From assembly GCF_022179545.1 (NCBI RefSeq), contig NZ_AP025518.1, positions 2,542,001 to 2,606,000 on the forward strand: a stretch of 64,000 bases of DNA, given 5' to 3'. Positions 46,126 through 55,304 of the stretch are shown here, one piece after another (the first letter of the stretch is position 1; each line of letters begins with the position of its first letter). Made by a program: the position numbers and the translations under genes. Origin of the DNA: Mycolicibacterium fortuitum subsp. fortuitum (GTDB lineage: Bacteria; Actinomycetota; Actinomycetes; Mycobacteriales; Mycobacteriaceae). Under the pieces are notes generated by a model, which saw nothing but the letters and a program-made list of their open reading frames with translations, was not told where the DNA came from and did no database searches.

Positions 46126-47331
46126 ATGCCGAGGAAGACATACGTCATCGGGGTGGGGATGACGAAGTTCGAGAAGCCCGGTGCCCGGGTCAACGACGAC
46201 GGGTCGCCATGGGACTACCCGGACATGGCGCGTGAGTCGGGCGCAAAAGCGTTGGCAGACGCCGGAATCGACTACCGCGAGGTGCAGGAGGCCTACGTCG
46301 GATACGTCTACGGGGAATCGACCTCAGGTCAGCGGGCAGTTTACGAACTCGGCATGACGGGGCTTCCGATCGTCAACGTCAACAACAACTGTGCGACCGG
46401 TTCGACGGCGCTGTACCTGGCGGCCCGGGCGGTGCGCAGCGGTCTGGCCGACTGCGTGCTCGCACTCGGGTTCGAGAAGATGCAACCCGGCTCGCTCGGC
46501 TCGACCTATGACGACCGCGAACAGCCTATGGCGAAACATTTTCTGGCACTGGCCGAGATCTCCGAGGTGCTGTTCCCGCCCGCGCCCTGGATGTTCGGCG
46601 CCGCGGGCCGCGAACACATGAAGGAACATGGGTCGACGGCAACGCATTTCGCCAAGATCGGATACAAGAACCACAAGCACTCGGTCAACAATCCGTACGC
46701 ACAGTTCCAGGACGAGTACAGCGTGGACGACATCCTCGGTTCGAGGATGATCTACGACCCGCTGACCAAACTGCAATGTTCGCCGACCTCGGACGGGTCG
46801 GGTGCGGTGATTCTGGCCGGCGAGGACTTCGTCGACAAGCACGGCTTGGCCTCCCAGGCCGTGGAGATCGTCGGGCAGGCGATGACGACCGATTTCGAGA
46901 ACAGCTTCGACGGCACCTGTAAGGCGTTGATCGGCCATCACATGAATGTCGCTGCCGCCCGGCAAGTTTACGACGAGTCGGGCCTGGGCCCCGAGGACTT
47001 TCAGGTCATCGAACTGCACGACTGTTTCAGCGCCAACGAACTGCTGCTGTACGAGGCATTGGGACTCTGCGGTGAAGGCGAGGCACCGAAGCTGATCGAC
47101 AACGGCGACACCACCTACGGCGGGCGCTGGGTGGTCAACCCTTCCGGAGGCCTGATTTCCAAGGGGCATCCGTTGGGCGCGACCGGCCTGGCCCAGTGTG
47201 CCGAATTGACCTGGCAGCTGCGAGGCACCGCCGACAAACGTCAGGTGGACAACGTCACCGCCGCATTGCAACACAACATCGGCCTGGGCGGGGCTGCCGT
47301 GGTGACCGCCTATCAGCGGGCCGACCGGTAA
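46126..47331 (+). CDS. ltp1: SCP-x-type thiolase / lipid-transfer protein Ltp1
   Basis: 401 residues from ATG 46126. Thiolase fold of the sterol-carrier-protein-x type: the nucleophilic Cys88 in [28 protein letters not shown] and [17 protein letters not shown] with the catalytic His. The C-terminal Cys used by classical thiolases is replaced by NIGLGGAAV. Such enzymes cleave or retro-condense acyl-CoA thioesters, sometimes steroid side chains. Homologue of Rv2790c (recalled as 401 aa). First gene of the operon. Confidence 0.92.
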   Translation: MPRKTYVIGVGMTKFEKPGARVNDDGSPWDYPDMARESGAKALADAGIDYREVQEAYVGYVYGESTSGQRAVYELGMTGLPIVNVNNNCATGSTALYLAARAVRSGLADCVLALGFEKMQPGSLGSTYDDREQPMAKHFLALAEISEVLFPPAPWMFGAAGREHMKEHGSTATHFAKIGYKNHKHSVNNPYAQFQDEYSVDDILGSRMIYDPLTKLQCSPTSDGSGAVILAGEDFVDKHGLASQAVEIVGQAMTTDFENSFDGTCKALIGHHMNVAAARQVYDESGLGPEDFQVIELHDCFSANELLLYEALGLCGEGEAPKLIDNGDTTYGGRWVVNPSGGLISKGHPLGATGLAQCAELTWQLRGTADKRQVDNVTAALQHNIGLGGAAVVTAYQRADR

Positions 47332-47358
47332 CCGACAAACACAGAAAGAGAACCGACA

Positions 47359-47799
47359 ATGGGACATATCGAAGCCACCCGCGAGCTTGCCGCCGGCCCG
47401 GACGCCTTGTGGGCCACGGTCTCGGACCCGCAGACGTGGGACAAGTGGTTCACTGTTCACGACAAATGGCTGGAGGAACCGCCGGCGACGCTGACCGAAG
47501 GTGCGCGGCTCACGGCCAAGATCGTCATGCTGGGCATGGCGAACAAGATCGAATGGACCATCGAATCCGTCGATGCGCCCAACAGCCTGGTGTTGTCCGG
47601 CACCGGAATGGCCGGGGTGAAGGCGAAGTTCGCATTCACCATCGACCCGATCGAGACCGGTTCCCGATTCACCGTCAGCGGTGACTTCGAGGGCGCACTG
47701 GTCAAGGGGGCACTGGCCAAGGCCGTCGAGAAGGACGGCGTCAAACAACTCGACAAGAGCCTGGACGCGCTCGACGCACTGGCATCGGCGTCGGCATGA
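47359..47799 (+). CDS. SRPBCC (START-like) family protein
   Basis: 146 residues. It carries IEATRELAAGPDALWATVSDP, typical of polyketide-cyclase/START-like helix-grip proteins, a central strand block (IEWTIESVDAPNSLVLSG) and a C-terminal helix. It would offer a hydrophobic cavity for an acyl or steroid ligand. Not identifiable to substrate. Placed between ltp1 and the MaoC hydratase, it may act as a carrier or accessory for the thiolase. Overlaps the next gene by ATGA. Confidence 0.82.
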   Translation: MGHIEATRELAAGPDALWATVSDPQTWDKWFTVHDKWLEEPPATLTEGARLTAKIVMLGMANKIEWTIESVDAPNSLVLSGTGMAGVKAKFAFTIDPIETGSRFTVSGDFEGALVKGALAKAVEKDGVKQLDKSLDALDALASASA

Positions 47800-48683
47800 C
47801 CGCGGCGAACAGCACCACTGACGAGGAACTGCGCTTCGACGACAACGGGCTGAACACCTGGACCGACGAGGAACGGTTCGAGGTCACCCGCGAGCGGCTC
47901 GCCGAATATGCCGCGGCCACCAACGATCCGATTCCTGCCCACCGCTCCGGCGAGGTGGCGGCGCCGGTGTTCGCCATCGTTCCGGTGTTCGAGGCACTTC
48001 TGGTGCCGGCGGTCGACGTGCTGCCGGTGGAACTGATCCCCCGGGTGGTGCACGGGGAACAGGACTTCCACTTCCACCGGCCGATCCGGCCCGGCGACAA
48101 GCTGGTGTCGCGCGGCAAGATGATCGGTTACGAAGGACTCGAGAACGGTACCCGGGCAGCGATCTACCTCGAATGCCGCACTGAAGAGGGCGAACTGGTG
48201 AACGAGCAGTATGTCACCACGTTCGTGCGAGGCTTCGATGCCGGCAAGGCGATGGGGGAGTTGAGCCCGGCCCACCGGTTCGACGAGGGATTGCGCGCAA
48301 GTGCCCCGGTAGCGACGGTGAGCCAGCACGTCGACGCCGATCAGACATTCCGGTACAGCCCGGCTGCAGGTGACCCGATGCCCATTCACCTCGACGAGGA
48401 GGTGGCCCGAGACGCAGGACTGCCGGGCATCATCGCACACGGCCTCTGCACCATGGCATTCACGTCTTGGGCGGTGCTGACCGAAGTGGCCGGATCAGAT
48501 GTGAACCGGCTCAAGCGGTTTGCCGTGCGGTTTTCCAAGATGGTGATCCCCGGCGACGACCTGGAGACCCGCATCTGGCTGAGAGGTTCGGCCAACGGTG
48601 TCACGACCTACGCGTTCGAGACCGCCAGAGGATCCGATCTCGTCATCACCGACGGCCTGGCGGAAATAGCTGAGGAGGCATAA
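47796..48683 (+). CDS. MaoC-like double-hotdog enoyl-CoA hydratase
   Basis: 295 residues, two hotdog domains. The C-terminal half contains the hydratase-2 motif: RYSPAAGDPMPIHLDEEVAR followed by AGLPGIIAHGLCTM, giving the catalytic Asp and His. The N-terminal half (HGEQDFHFHRPIRPGDKL) is the degenerate structural repeat. It should hydrate trans-2-enoyl-CoA to the (R)-3-hydroxyacyl-CoA, which the following SDR could oxidise. Confidence 0.88.
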   Translation: MTAANSTTDEELRFDDNGLNTWTDEERFEVTRERLAEYAAATNDPIPAHRSGEVAAPVFAIVPVFEALLVPAVDVLPVELIPRVVHGEQDFHFHRPIRPGDKLVSRGKMIGYEGLENGTRAAIYLECRTEEGELVNEQYVTTFVRGFDAGKAMGELSPAHRFDEGLRASAPVATVSQHVDADQTFRYSPAAGDPMPIHLDEEVARDAGLPGIIAHGLCTMAFTSWAVLTEVAGSDVNRLKRFAVRFSKMVIPGDDLETRIWLRGSANGVTTYAFETARGSDLVITDGLAEIAEEA

Positions 48684-48686
48684 CAG

Positions 48687-49559
48687 ATGAGTGCATTGAA
48701 CGGGCGCGTCGCCGTCATCACCGGCGCAGGCAGGGGGATCGGCCGCGAACACGCGCTGTTGTTCGCATCGCAGGGCGCCAGCGTCGTCGTGAACGACCTG
48801 GGCGGCAGCAACGCCGGCGAGGGTAGCGACAGCGGGCCGGCCCACGAGGTGGTGACCGAGATCGAGGCCGCGGGCGGCAGGGCGGTGGCCAACACCGCCA
48901 ACGTCGCCACCTGGGACGGGGCGAAATCACTGGTCCAGCAGGCGATCGACGAGTTCGGACGCCTCGATGTCGTGGTCAACAATGCCGGAATCCTGCGCGA
49001 CGGTTTCATTCCCACCATGGCCGAATCCGATTGGGACGCGGTGATCGCGGTTCATCTCAAAGGTCACTTCGCGGTGCTGCGGCATGCCGCCGAGTACTGG
49101 AAGGCACAGTCGAAGGCAGGCGACCGGCCCAATGCCTCGGTGATCAACACCGCATCCGGGTCGGGCACCACGATTCCCAATGCCGGACAAGCGAACTACG
49201 GCTCGGCCAAGGCCGCGATCGCCGCGTTGACCCTCGTCGCCGCCGACGAGCTGGAACGTTATGGCGTACGGGTCAACGCGATCGCACCGATCGCCCGGAC
49301 GCGCCTGACCCTGGCCACACCCGGAATGGGTGCGCTCATGGCCGAACCCGAGGACGAGGGCGAGGTCGATCTGTTCAGCCCGGCCAACATCTCACCGCTG
49401 GTCGCCTACCTCGCGACGGAGAAGTGCCCCATCACCGGGCGCGTATATGCGGTTCAGGGCGGGGCGATCTCGCAACTCGCCGGCTGGCATGACGTAGAGA
49501 CCATCGAGACCGACGGTCTGTGGCAGCTCGACGACATCGCTGCGAGGTTGCCGTCATGA
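48687..49559 (+). CDS. SDR, (3R)-hydroxyacyl-CoA dehydrogenase type
   Basis: 290 residues. NAD motif TGAGRGIGREHALLFASQGA and the segment VVVNDLGGSNAGEGSD are characteristic of the multifunctional-enzyme-2 (HSD17B4-like) dehydrogenases. NNAGILRD, SVINTASGSG and GQANYGSAKAAIAALT provide Asn, Ser, Tyr and Lys. It pairs with the upstream MaoC hydratase as the two activities of a peroxisomal-type beta-oxidation step. Overlaps the acyl-CoA dehydrogenase by ATGA. Confidence 0.9.
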   Translation: MSALNGRVAVITGAGRGIGREHALLFASQGASVVVNDLGGSNAGEGSDSGPAHEVVTEIEAAGGRAVANTANVATWDGAKSLVQQAIDEFGRLDVVVNNAGILRDGFIPTMAESDWDAVIAVHLKGHFAVLRHAAEYWKAQSKAGDRPNASVINTASGSGTTIPNAGQANYGSAKAAIAALTLVAADELERYGVRVNAIAPIARTRLTLATPGMGALMAEPEDEGEVDLFSPANISPLVAYLATEKCPITGRVYAVQGGAISQLAGWHDVETIETDGLWQLDDIAARLPS

Positions 49560-50797
49560 TCGAGTGGTCCGACACCGACATCATCATGCGCGACACGGTG
49601 CGCGAGTTCATCGACAAGGAGATCCGGCCGCACCTGGACGGCTTGGAGAGTGGCGAGCTGTCACCGTACCCGTTCGCACGCAGGCTTTTCAGTGAGTTCG
49701 GACTCGACGTGATGGCCGCCGAGGCGGTCAAGAGCATGCTCGACAAGCAGCGTGAGCATGATTCACGAGAGAGCCGGGACAAATCTGGGGGTATCGGAGC
49801 GCTCGCTGAGCAGGCCTCGATGGCCGCCGTCATGGTGTCGGAGCTCGCCGGCGTGAGTATCGGCCTGCTGAGCACCATCGGCGTCAGCCTGGGACTGGGC
49901 GCGGCGACCATCATGAGCCGCGGCACGCCGGCGCAGAAGGAGCGGTGGCTGCCGGAACTGATGACCCTGGAGAAGATCGCGGCCTGGGCGATCACCGAGC
50001 CCGACGCGGGTTCTGATGCGTTCGGCGGGATGAAGACCTATGTCAGACGCGACGGCTCCGACTACATCCTCAACGGACAGAAGACGTTCATCACCAACGG
50101 CCCCTACGCCGACGTGCTGATCGTCTACGCCAAACTGGACGACGGTGACGCAGCGACGGACCGCCGCGACCGGCCGGTGCTGACCTTCGTACTCGATGCC
50201 GGAATGCCCGGACTCACGCAGGGCAGACCGTTCAAGAAAATGGGCATGATGTCCTCGCCGACGGGAGAGCTGTTCTTCGACAACGTACGGATCGGTCCCG
50301 ACCGGTTGCTCGGTGAGACCGAATCCCACTCCGGCGGTGACGGACGCGACAGTGCGCGAGCCAATTTCGCCGCCGAACGCGTGGGAGTGGCACTGATGTC
50401 GTTGGGCATCATCAACGAGTGCCACCGGCTGTGCCTCGAGTACGCGAAGACCCGCACCCTTTGGGGAAGGAAGATCGCCGAGTTCCAGCTCATCCAGTTG
50501 AAGCTCGCACGCATGGAGATCGCCCGGATCAACGTGCAGAACATGGTCTTCCAGACTCTGGAGCGGCTCAAAGCAGGCGCACTGCCCACCCTGTCCGAGG
50601 CCTCGGCGATCAAGCTCTACTCCTCGGAGGCGGCGACCGAGGTGGCCATGGAAGCCGTTCAGCTGTTCGGTGGCAACGGCTATATGGCCGAGTACCGGGT
50701 GGAACAACTCGCCCGGGATGCCAAATCACTGATGATCTACGCGGGAAGCAACGAGGTGCAGGTGACGCACATCGCGAAGGGGCTGCTCGCGGGATGA
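49556..50797 (+). CDS. fadE21: Acyl-CoA dehydrogenase FadE21
   Basis: 413 residues from ATG 49556. Flavin/substrate motifs AWAITEPDAGSDAFGGMKT and FITNGPYADV are intact. The usual C-terminal catalytic Glu (YEGTN) is replaced by Ala396 in IYAGSNEVQ. Instead, Glu274 in FAAERVGVAL occupies the helix-G position used by isovaleryl-CoA dehydrogenase, so a branched or bulky substrate is likely. Homologue of Rv2789c. It performs the first oxidation of the pathway encoded here. Overlaps its neighbours by ATGA at both ends. Confidence 0.9.
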   Translation: MIEWSDTDIIMRDTVREFIDKEIRPHLDGLESGELSPYPFARRLFSEFGLDVMAAEAVKSMLDKQREHDSRESRDKSGGIGALAEQASMAAVMVSELAGVSIGLLSTIGVSLGLGAATIMSRGTPAQKERWLPELMTLEKIAAWAITEPDAGSDAFGGMKTYVRRDGSDYILNGQKTFITNGPYADVLIVYAKLDDGDAATDRRDRPVLTFVLDAGMPGLTQGRPFKKMGMMSSPTGELFFDNVRIGPDRLLGETESHSGGDGRDSARANFAAERVGVALMSLGIINECHRLCLEYAKTRTLWGRKIAEFQLIQLKLARMEIARINVQNMVFQTLERLKAGALPTLSEASAIKLYSSEAATEVAMEAVQLFGGNGYMAEYRVEQLARDAKSLMIYAGSNEVQVTHIAKGLLAG

Positions 50798-51627
50798 TCA
50801 CCGAAAGCCGCGCCGGTTTCGGCGGGGTGGGCACCAGAGTGCTGTCGGTGCCGGGCAGCGGAACCCCGGTGGTTCTGCTGCACGGCTATGCCGACAGCGC
50901 CGACACCTGGCGTGGCGTGCTCACCCGCCTGGAGGCGCTCGGACGCAGGACGCTCGCGGTCGATCTGCCCGGCTTCGGCCAGGCGGATCCCCGCGGCACC
51001 GGCCCCTTGCTGCCACAGTTCGACGGGTTCGCCGATGCACTTCTGACCGAGACCGGACCGGCGGTCCTGGTGGGAAACTCACTCGGTGCGGCGACCGCGC
51101 TCAGGGCGGCGGCGCGCAATCCGGACCTGGCCGCTGCGGTGGTCGCACTCGACGATCCGCTCAATGCCCGCCACTGGCTCGCCAACCTGGCCCGAAGGCG
51201 TTCGGTCCCCGCGGGATTCTGGTCTTTGCTCGCACGTATCCCGGTTCCGGACAGTGCCCTGCGCCGGCTCACCGTGAACGCTGTGCCGCGGGTGTTGTAC
51301 GGCCCGGGAATCACCGCGGACCCCGAGGTCGTGACCTATTGGTCCGATTTGGTATCCGGGCCGCCCGCTGTCGCGGCGTTGGGGCGTGATGCCTTCCGAT
51401 ACGCGTATGAAGCGCTGGGCAGCCACCACGGCATCCGGATCAACTGTCCGACCGTGGTCGTGCACGGCGCCAGGGACCGGATCATCCCGGTCAAAGCGAG
51501 TCAGGCACTGCATCAACAGATTCCGGGAAGCCGACTCGTCGTCTTGCCACGGTCTGGTCATTGCCCGCAACTCGACGACCCTGAGGCTGTGGTTCGGATC
51601 ATCGCAGAGATCGAGGCTGCCGTATGA
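50794..51627 (+). CDS. Alpha/beta hydrolase of the lipid-catabolic operon
   Basis: 277 residues. LLHGYADSADTW gives the oxyanion loop, GNSLGAATAL the Ser nucleophile, HGARDRIIP the acid region and SGHCPQLDDPE the His. It could release the carboxylic acid from an ester, or a CoA thioester product, before ligation by the next gene's acyl-CoA ligase. No signal peptide. Overlaps both neighbours by ATGA. Confidence 0.85.
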   Translation: MITESRAGFGGVGTRVLSVPGSGTPVVLLHGYADSADTWRGVLTRLEALGRRTLAVDLPGFGQADPRGTGPLLPQFDGFADALLTETGPAVLVGNSLGAATALRAAARNPDLAAAVVALDDPLNARHWLANLARRRSVPAGFWSLLARIPVPDSALRRLTVNAVPRVLYGPGITADPEVVTYWSDLVSGPPAVAALGRDAFRYAYEALGSHHGIRINCPTVVVHGARDRIIPVKASQALHQQIPGSRLVVLPRSGHCPQLDDPEAVVRIIAEIEAAV

Positions 51628-53237
51628 AAGACGTGCTGCATCGGCTGCATGACATCGCATCGGCGGCGATGGTCCTGCAGCGTCGTGGTCTGGTCGACGT
51701 GCGTAGCCCCGTGGCGGTCATCCGGGCATCCCGCGCACTGCGAAAGTACGGGTCCTTCGGCGGTCTCATCACGCATACCGCCGGGCGCTACGGCGACGCG
51801 ACCGCACTGGTGGACGAAGCCGGAACCCTGAGCTTCCGCGATCTCGAACGAACGACGAATGCGTTGGCTCGCGGACTGTCCCGAAAAGGCATCAAAGCCG
51901 GAACAGTCGTGGGAGTCCTCGAACGCAATCATCGCGGGCTGATGCTGGCGTTGGCAGCGGCAGGCAAGATCGGGGCCAGAGTGGTTCTGCTCAACACCGG
52001 ATTCGCCGCACCGCAGCTGGCAGATGTCTGTGTAAGGGAGCATGTTTCGGCGGTGGTGGCCGATGAGGAATTCGTGGCGCTACTGGATGTGTTGCCGGCC
52101 GGAATCGAGCGCATCGTCGGGTGGGCTGATGGACCAACGGCATTCCCGACGCTGAACGCCATCGCAGGGGACGAGTGGACGGACCCGTTGCCCGCTCCGG
52201 GCAAGCTGGGTGGGATGGTGTTGCTGACCAGCGGCACCACCGGCACCCCCAAGGGGGCGCCGCGGAACAAAGTGAGTCCGTTGCAATCCGCCCAGCTGCT
52301 CGACCGGATCCCGTGGCCGGCCGGTGGCGCCTACTGCGTGGCCGCGCCGATGTTCCATGCCACGGGCCTGGCGACCTGTTCACTGGGGCTCGCGCTGGGC
52401 AACCGCGTGGTACTGGCTCGGCGGTTCGAGCCCGAGGACACGCTGGCGTCGATCGAAACCCATGAGGTGACCGCCCTCATCGTGGTGCCGACGATGCTGC
52501 AGCGCATTCTCGACCTCGGGCCCGATGTGCTCGCCCGCTACGACACCTCGTCGCTGAAGGTCGTGTTCGCCGCCGGATCAGCGTTGTCGCCGGATCTGTG
52601 CCGGCGTACGTCCGAGGCTTTCGGAGACGTGCTGTACAACCTGTACGGGTCCACGGAGGTGGCTGTCGCCGCGGTCGCCACCCCGGCTGAACTGCGCGCT
52701 GCGCCGGGCACCGTGGGACGCCCACCGGTCGGCTGCACCTTGGCCGCCTACGACGAACACCGACATCGGATCACCGAACCAGGCCGCAGCGGAACGCTTT
52801 TCGTGTCCAGCGGGCTGAGTTTCTCGGGTTACACCGACGGCGGTCACAAGGAAGTCGTCGACGGGCTGTTGTCATCGGGGGACACCGGTCATTTCACCGC
52901 CGACGGCCTGTGGTTCGTCGACGGTCGTGACGACGACATGATCGTGTCCGGCGGAGAGAACGTGTTTCCGCTGGAAGTCGAGAACCTGCTGGCCGGACAC
53001 CCTGAGGTGGTCGAGGCGTGCGTACTGGGAGTCGACGACGACGACTTCGGTAAACGACTCCGCGCCTTCGTGGTTCGCCACCCCGATGCGACGCTGGACG
53101 CCGACGGTGTGAGGACCCATGTGAGGTCCGGGCTGGCGCGTCACAAAGTGCCCCGGGATGTCGTCTTTCTGGATTCCTTGCCACGCAACGAAACCGGGAA
53201 AGTGCTCAAAGCTGTGTTGCGGAAGGAGTTCCGATGA
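51624..53237 (+). CDS. Acyl-CoA synthetase (FadD type)
   Basis: 537 residues of the ANL superfamily. P-loop-like motif LTSGTTGTPKG at about residue 202, LYNLYGSTEVAVAAVA (A5 region), DDMIVSGGENVFPLEVENLL (hinge, Asp and Gly) and the C-terminal catalytic Lys in LPRNETGKVLKAVLRKE. It activates a carboxylic acid to acyl-CoA through an acyl-adenylate. It is likely the entry enzyme for the pathway. It has an N-terminal extension of about 45 residues typical of FadD12-like proteins. Confidence 0.9.
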   Translation: MKDVLHRLHDIASAAMVLQRRGLVDVRSPVAVIRASRALRKYGSFGGLITHTAGRYGDATALVDEAGTLSFRDLERTTNALARGLSRKGIKAGTVVGVLERNHRGLMLALAAAGKIGARVVLLNTGFAAPQLADVCVREHVSAVVADEEFVALLDVLPAGIERIVGWADGPTAFPTLNAIAGDEWTDPLPAPGKLGGMVLLTSGTTGTPKGAPRNKVSPLQSAQLLDRIPWPAGGAYCVAAPMFHATGLATCSLGLALGNRVVLARRFEPEDTLASIETHEVTALIVVPTMLQRILDLGPDVLARYDTSSLKVVFAAGSALSPDLCRRTSEAFGDVLYNLYGSTEVAVAAVATPAELRAAPGTVGRPPVGCTLAAYDEHRHRITEPGRSGTLFVSSGLSFSGYTDGGHKEVVDGLLSSGDTGHFTADGLWFVDGRDDDMIVSGGENVFPLEVENLLAGHPEVVEACVLGVDDDDFGKRLRAFVVRHPDATLDADGVRTHVRSGLARHKVPRDVVFLDSLPRNETGKVLKAVLRKEFR

Positions 53238-54082
53238 AGACGACCGCATACCGAGGCGGCCGGGTGGTGGCGATCACCGGGGGAGCCAGGGGAATCGGAA
53301 TGGCGACCGGCGCGGCGTTCCTGCGGGCAGGCGCGCGGGTTGCCCTCGGCGACATCGACGCGGCCCTGGTCGAGAAGACCGCGGCAGAACTCAGGGAGTC
53401 GACAGGCGGTGTGGTCTGCGGGTTGCCACTCGACGTCACGGACCGGACGTCGTTCTCCTCATTTCTCGATGCCGCCGAGGACCGGCTCGGCCCGCTCTAC
53501 GTGTTGGTCAACAACGCCGGGATCATGCCCACCGGCAGCTTCACCGCCGAGGCCGATGACATGACCGACCGCATCGTCGCGATCAATCTGTGCGGTGTGC
53601 TCCACGGATCGAAACTCGCCGCGCACCGGATGGCCGGGCGCGGCGGCCACATCGTGAACGTCGCTTCGCTCGCCGGGGCGACCGCATTTCCAGGACTGGC
53701 CACCTACTGCGCAACCAAGCACGCCGTCGTCGGGTTCTCCGAAGCACTCCATCTTGAGCTCTTCGCGAGTGGCGTCGGCGTCACGGCGGTATTGCCGAGC
53801 GTGGTGCACACCGAACTGTCCGCGGGTCATGGTGCACCGAAATGGATTCGGCCGATCTCGGAAGTGGAACCCGAGGATGTCGCCGCGGCGGTCGTCGCTG
53901 CCGTGGGCAGTCACCGGACCAGGGTTGCGGTGCCGCGAACACTCGGAGCGATGATCAAGATCGCCTCGGGCTTACCGGACCGGCTTCGGCACCGAATCTC
54001 GGCTGCCGCGCATTTCGACACGGCATTCATCCACGTCGACCCGGCGGCGCGCGAGGCGTATCACCGGCGTCTCGACATGTGA
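53234..54082 (+). CDS. SDR, last gene of the lipid-catabolic operon
   Basis: 282 residues. GGARGIGMATGAAFL, NNAGIMPTG, HIVNVASLAG and YCATKHAVVGFSEAL are the SDR motifs. The C-terminal extension (GLPDRLRHRISAAAHF) resembles lipid-active SDRs that associate with membranes. The reaction is unknown; it may oxidise a hydroxyl on the acyl or ring substrate. It ends 4 bases from the convergent sfnB gene. Confidence 0.87.
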   Translation: MKTTAYRGGRVVAITGGARGIGMATGAAFLRAGARVALGDIDAALVEKTAAELRESTGGVVCGLPLDVTDRTSFSSFLDAAEDRLGPLYVLVNNAGIMPTGSFTAEADDMTDRIVAINLCGVLHGSKLAAHRMAGRGGHIVNVASLAGATAFPGLATYCATKHAVVGFSEALHLELFASGVGVTAVLPSVVHTELSAGHGAPKWIRPISEVEPEDVAAAVVAAVGSHRTRVAVPRTLGAMIKIASGLPDRLRHRISAAAHFDTAFIHVDPAAREAYHRRLDM

Positions 54083-54086
54083 GCCG

Positions 54087-55304
54087 TCAAAGTTGGCCGT
54101 GGCGAGGCGGTTTCGTGCCCGAGAGGGTGTAGTTGCCGATGTGACGGATCTTCCACCGGGTCGCATCGTGCAAGGTGTGGGTGCGTGCGTCACGCCAGTA
54201 GCGCGACAGGTTGCCCGACGCCGACGCGCTGCGCGTCCCGCCGAATTCGAACAGCGCGCTGCCGGCGTCCACTGCCGCCCGGGCGGCAGCCACCTTGGCG
54301 ATCGCCACCGCGATCGAGGCGGCCGCGGCACTGTCCTCGGTCAGTTCGGCCCGGGCCGTGTCGACCTGCCGGGCGGCCTCGGCCAGCAGCGCCTGCGCGC
54401 CCCGCACCGTCACCGTCAGCTCACCGGCGGCCTGCACGAGGGTCGGATCCTCGACCGCACTGGAGACCGATGCCTCGAAATGCGGTCGCGCCTTGGCGGC
54501 CTGGCGCACGCCTTCCTCCAGCGCGGCCGTCGCGATGCCCACATCGAGAGCTGCATGCAGCAACTGTGCCCGCGCCCCGTACACGGTGGGCCGCGCGAAG
54601 ATCGGGCTGAACTCGACGACGTGGGCGGCAGGTACCTCGACGGAGTCGAGCGTGACGGTGCCCGAGGCCGTCGTCCGCTGCCCCATGCCGTCCCAGTCGT
54701 CGACGATCTCGACCCCGGCCGCATCGCGCGGCACGAACGCGATGGCCTTGGGTGTGGTGGCCGTCGGCACCTGCGCGGAACCATCGGAACGCGACGCCCG
54801 CACAACCAGCCAGTCGGCGAACAACGCCCCGGTCGAGTAGTACTTACGGCCGCCCAGGACGTAGCCGGCATCCGAAGCCGTGAGTGTGGTGGTGTCCACG
54901 TCGACGGGATGCGGCCCGCGTTCGGACTGGGCATTGGCGAACAACGCCCCGTCGGCGACCAGCCCGTAGAAATACGCCTGCTGCTGCTGGGTGCCCTGCA
55001 GCCGCAGGGCCTCCAGGAACGTGAAATGCGAGTGCGGGATCTGGCCGATGGACGGATCGCCGTGCGCGATCAGCCGCAGCACCTCGGCGAGCACTGCGAC
55101 GGGCACGTCGAGCCCACCGTGCTCGGCCGGCACGGTCAGGGCCAGCAGTCCCGACTCCTTGAGGGCCCGCACCTGCTCGTGCGGCAGGATCCGGTGCGCG
55201 TCTCGGGCACCGGCTCCCTCGGCGAACGCCCTTGACAGTTCAGCGGCAACGGCCAGCGCCGCCTCCGCCGAAGCCACACGAACGGCGCCGGCCAGATCGG
55301 TCAT
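54087..55304 (-). CDS. sfnB: SfnB-family flavin-dependent oxidoreductase (acyl-CoA-dehydrogenase fold)
   Basis: 405 residues from ATG 55304. It has the acyl-CoA dehydrogenase fold with DszC/SfnB features: LTVPAEHGGLDVP, IGQIPHSHFTFLEAL, GGRKYYSTGALFADWLVV, DGMGQRTTASGTVTLD and the C-terminal RTHTLHDATRWKIRHIGNY. The family takes part in acquiring sulfur from sulfones or sulfonates, using reduced flavin and oxygen rather than CoA. It overlaps ssuD by ATGA, forming a two-gene unit. Confidence 0.85.
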   Translation of the reverse strand: MTDLAGAVRVASAEAALAVAAELSRAFAEGAGARDAHRILPHEQVRALKESGLLALTVPAEHGGLDVPVAVLAEVLRLIAHGDPSIGQIPHSHFTFLEALRLQGTQQQQAYFYGLVADGALFANAQSERGPHPVDVDTTTLTASDAGYVLGGRKYYSTGALFADWLVVRASRSDGSAQVPTATTPKAIAFVPRDAAGVEIVDDWDGMGQRTTASGTVTLDSVEVPAAHVVEFSPIFARPTVYGARAQLLHAALDVGIATAALEEGVRQAAKARPHFEASVSSAVEDPTLVQAAGELTVTVRGAQALLAEAARQVDTARAELTEDSAAAASIAVAIAKVAAARAAVDAGSALFEFGGTRSASASGNLSRYWRDARTHTLHDATRWKIRHIGNYTLSGTKPPRHGQL

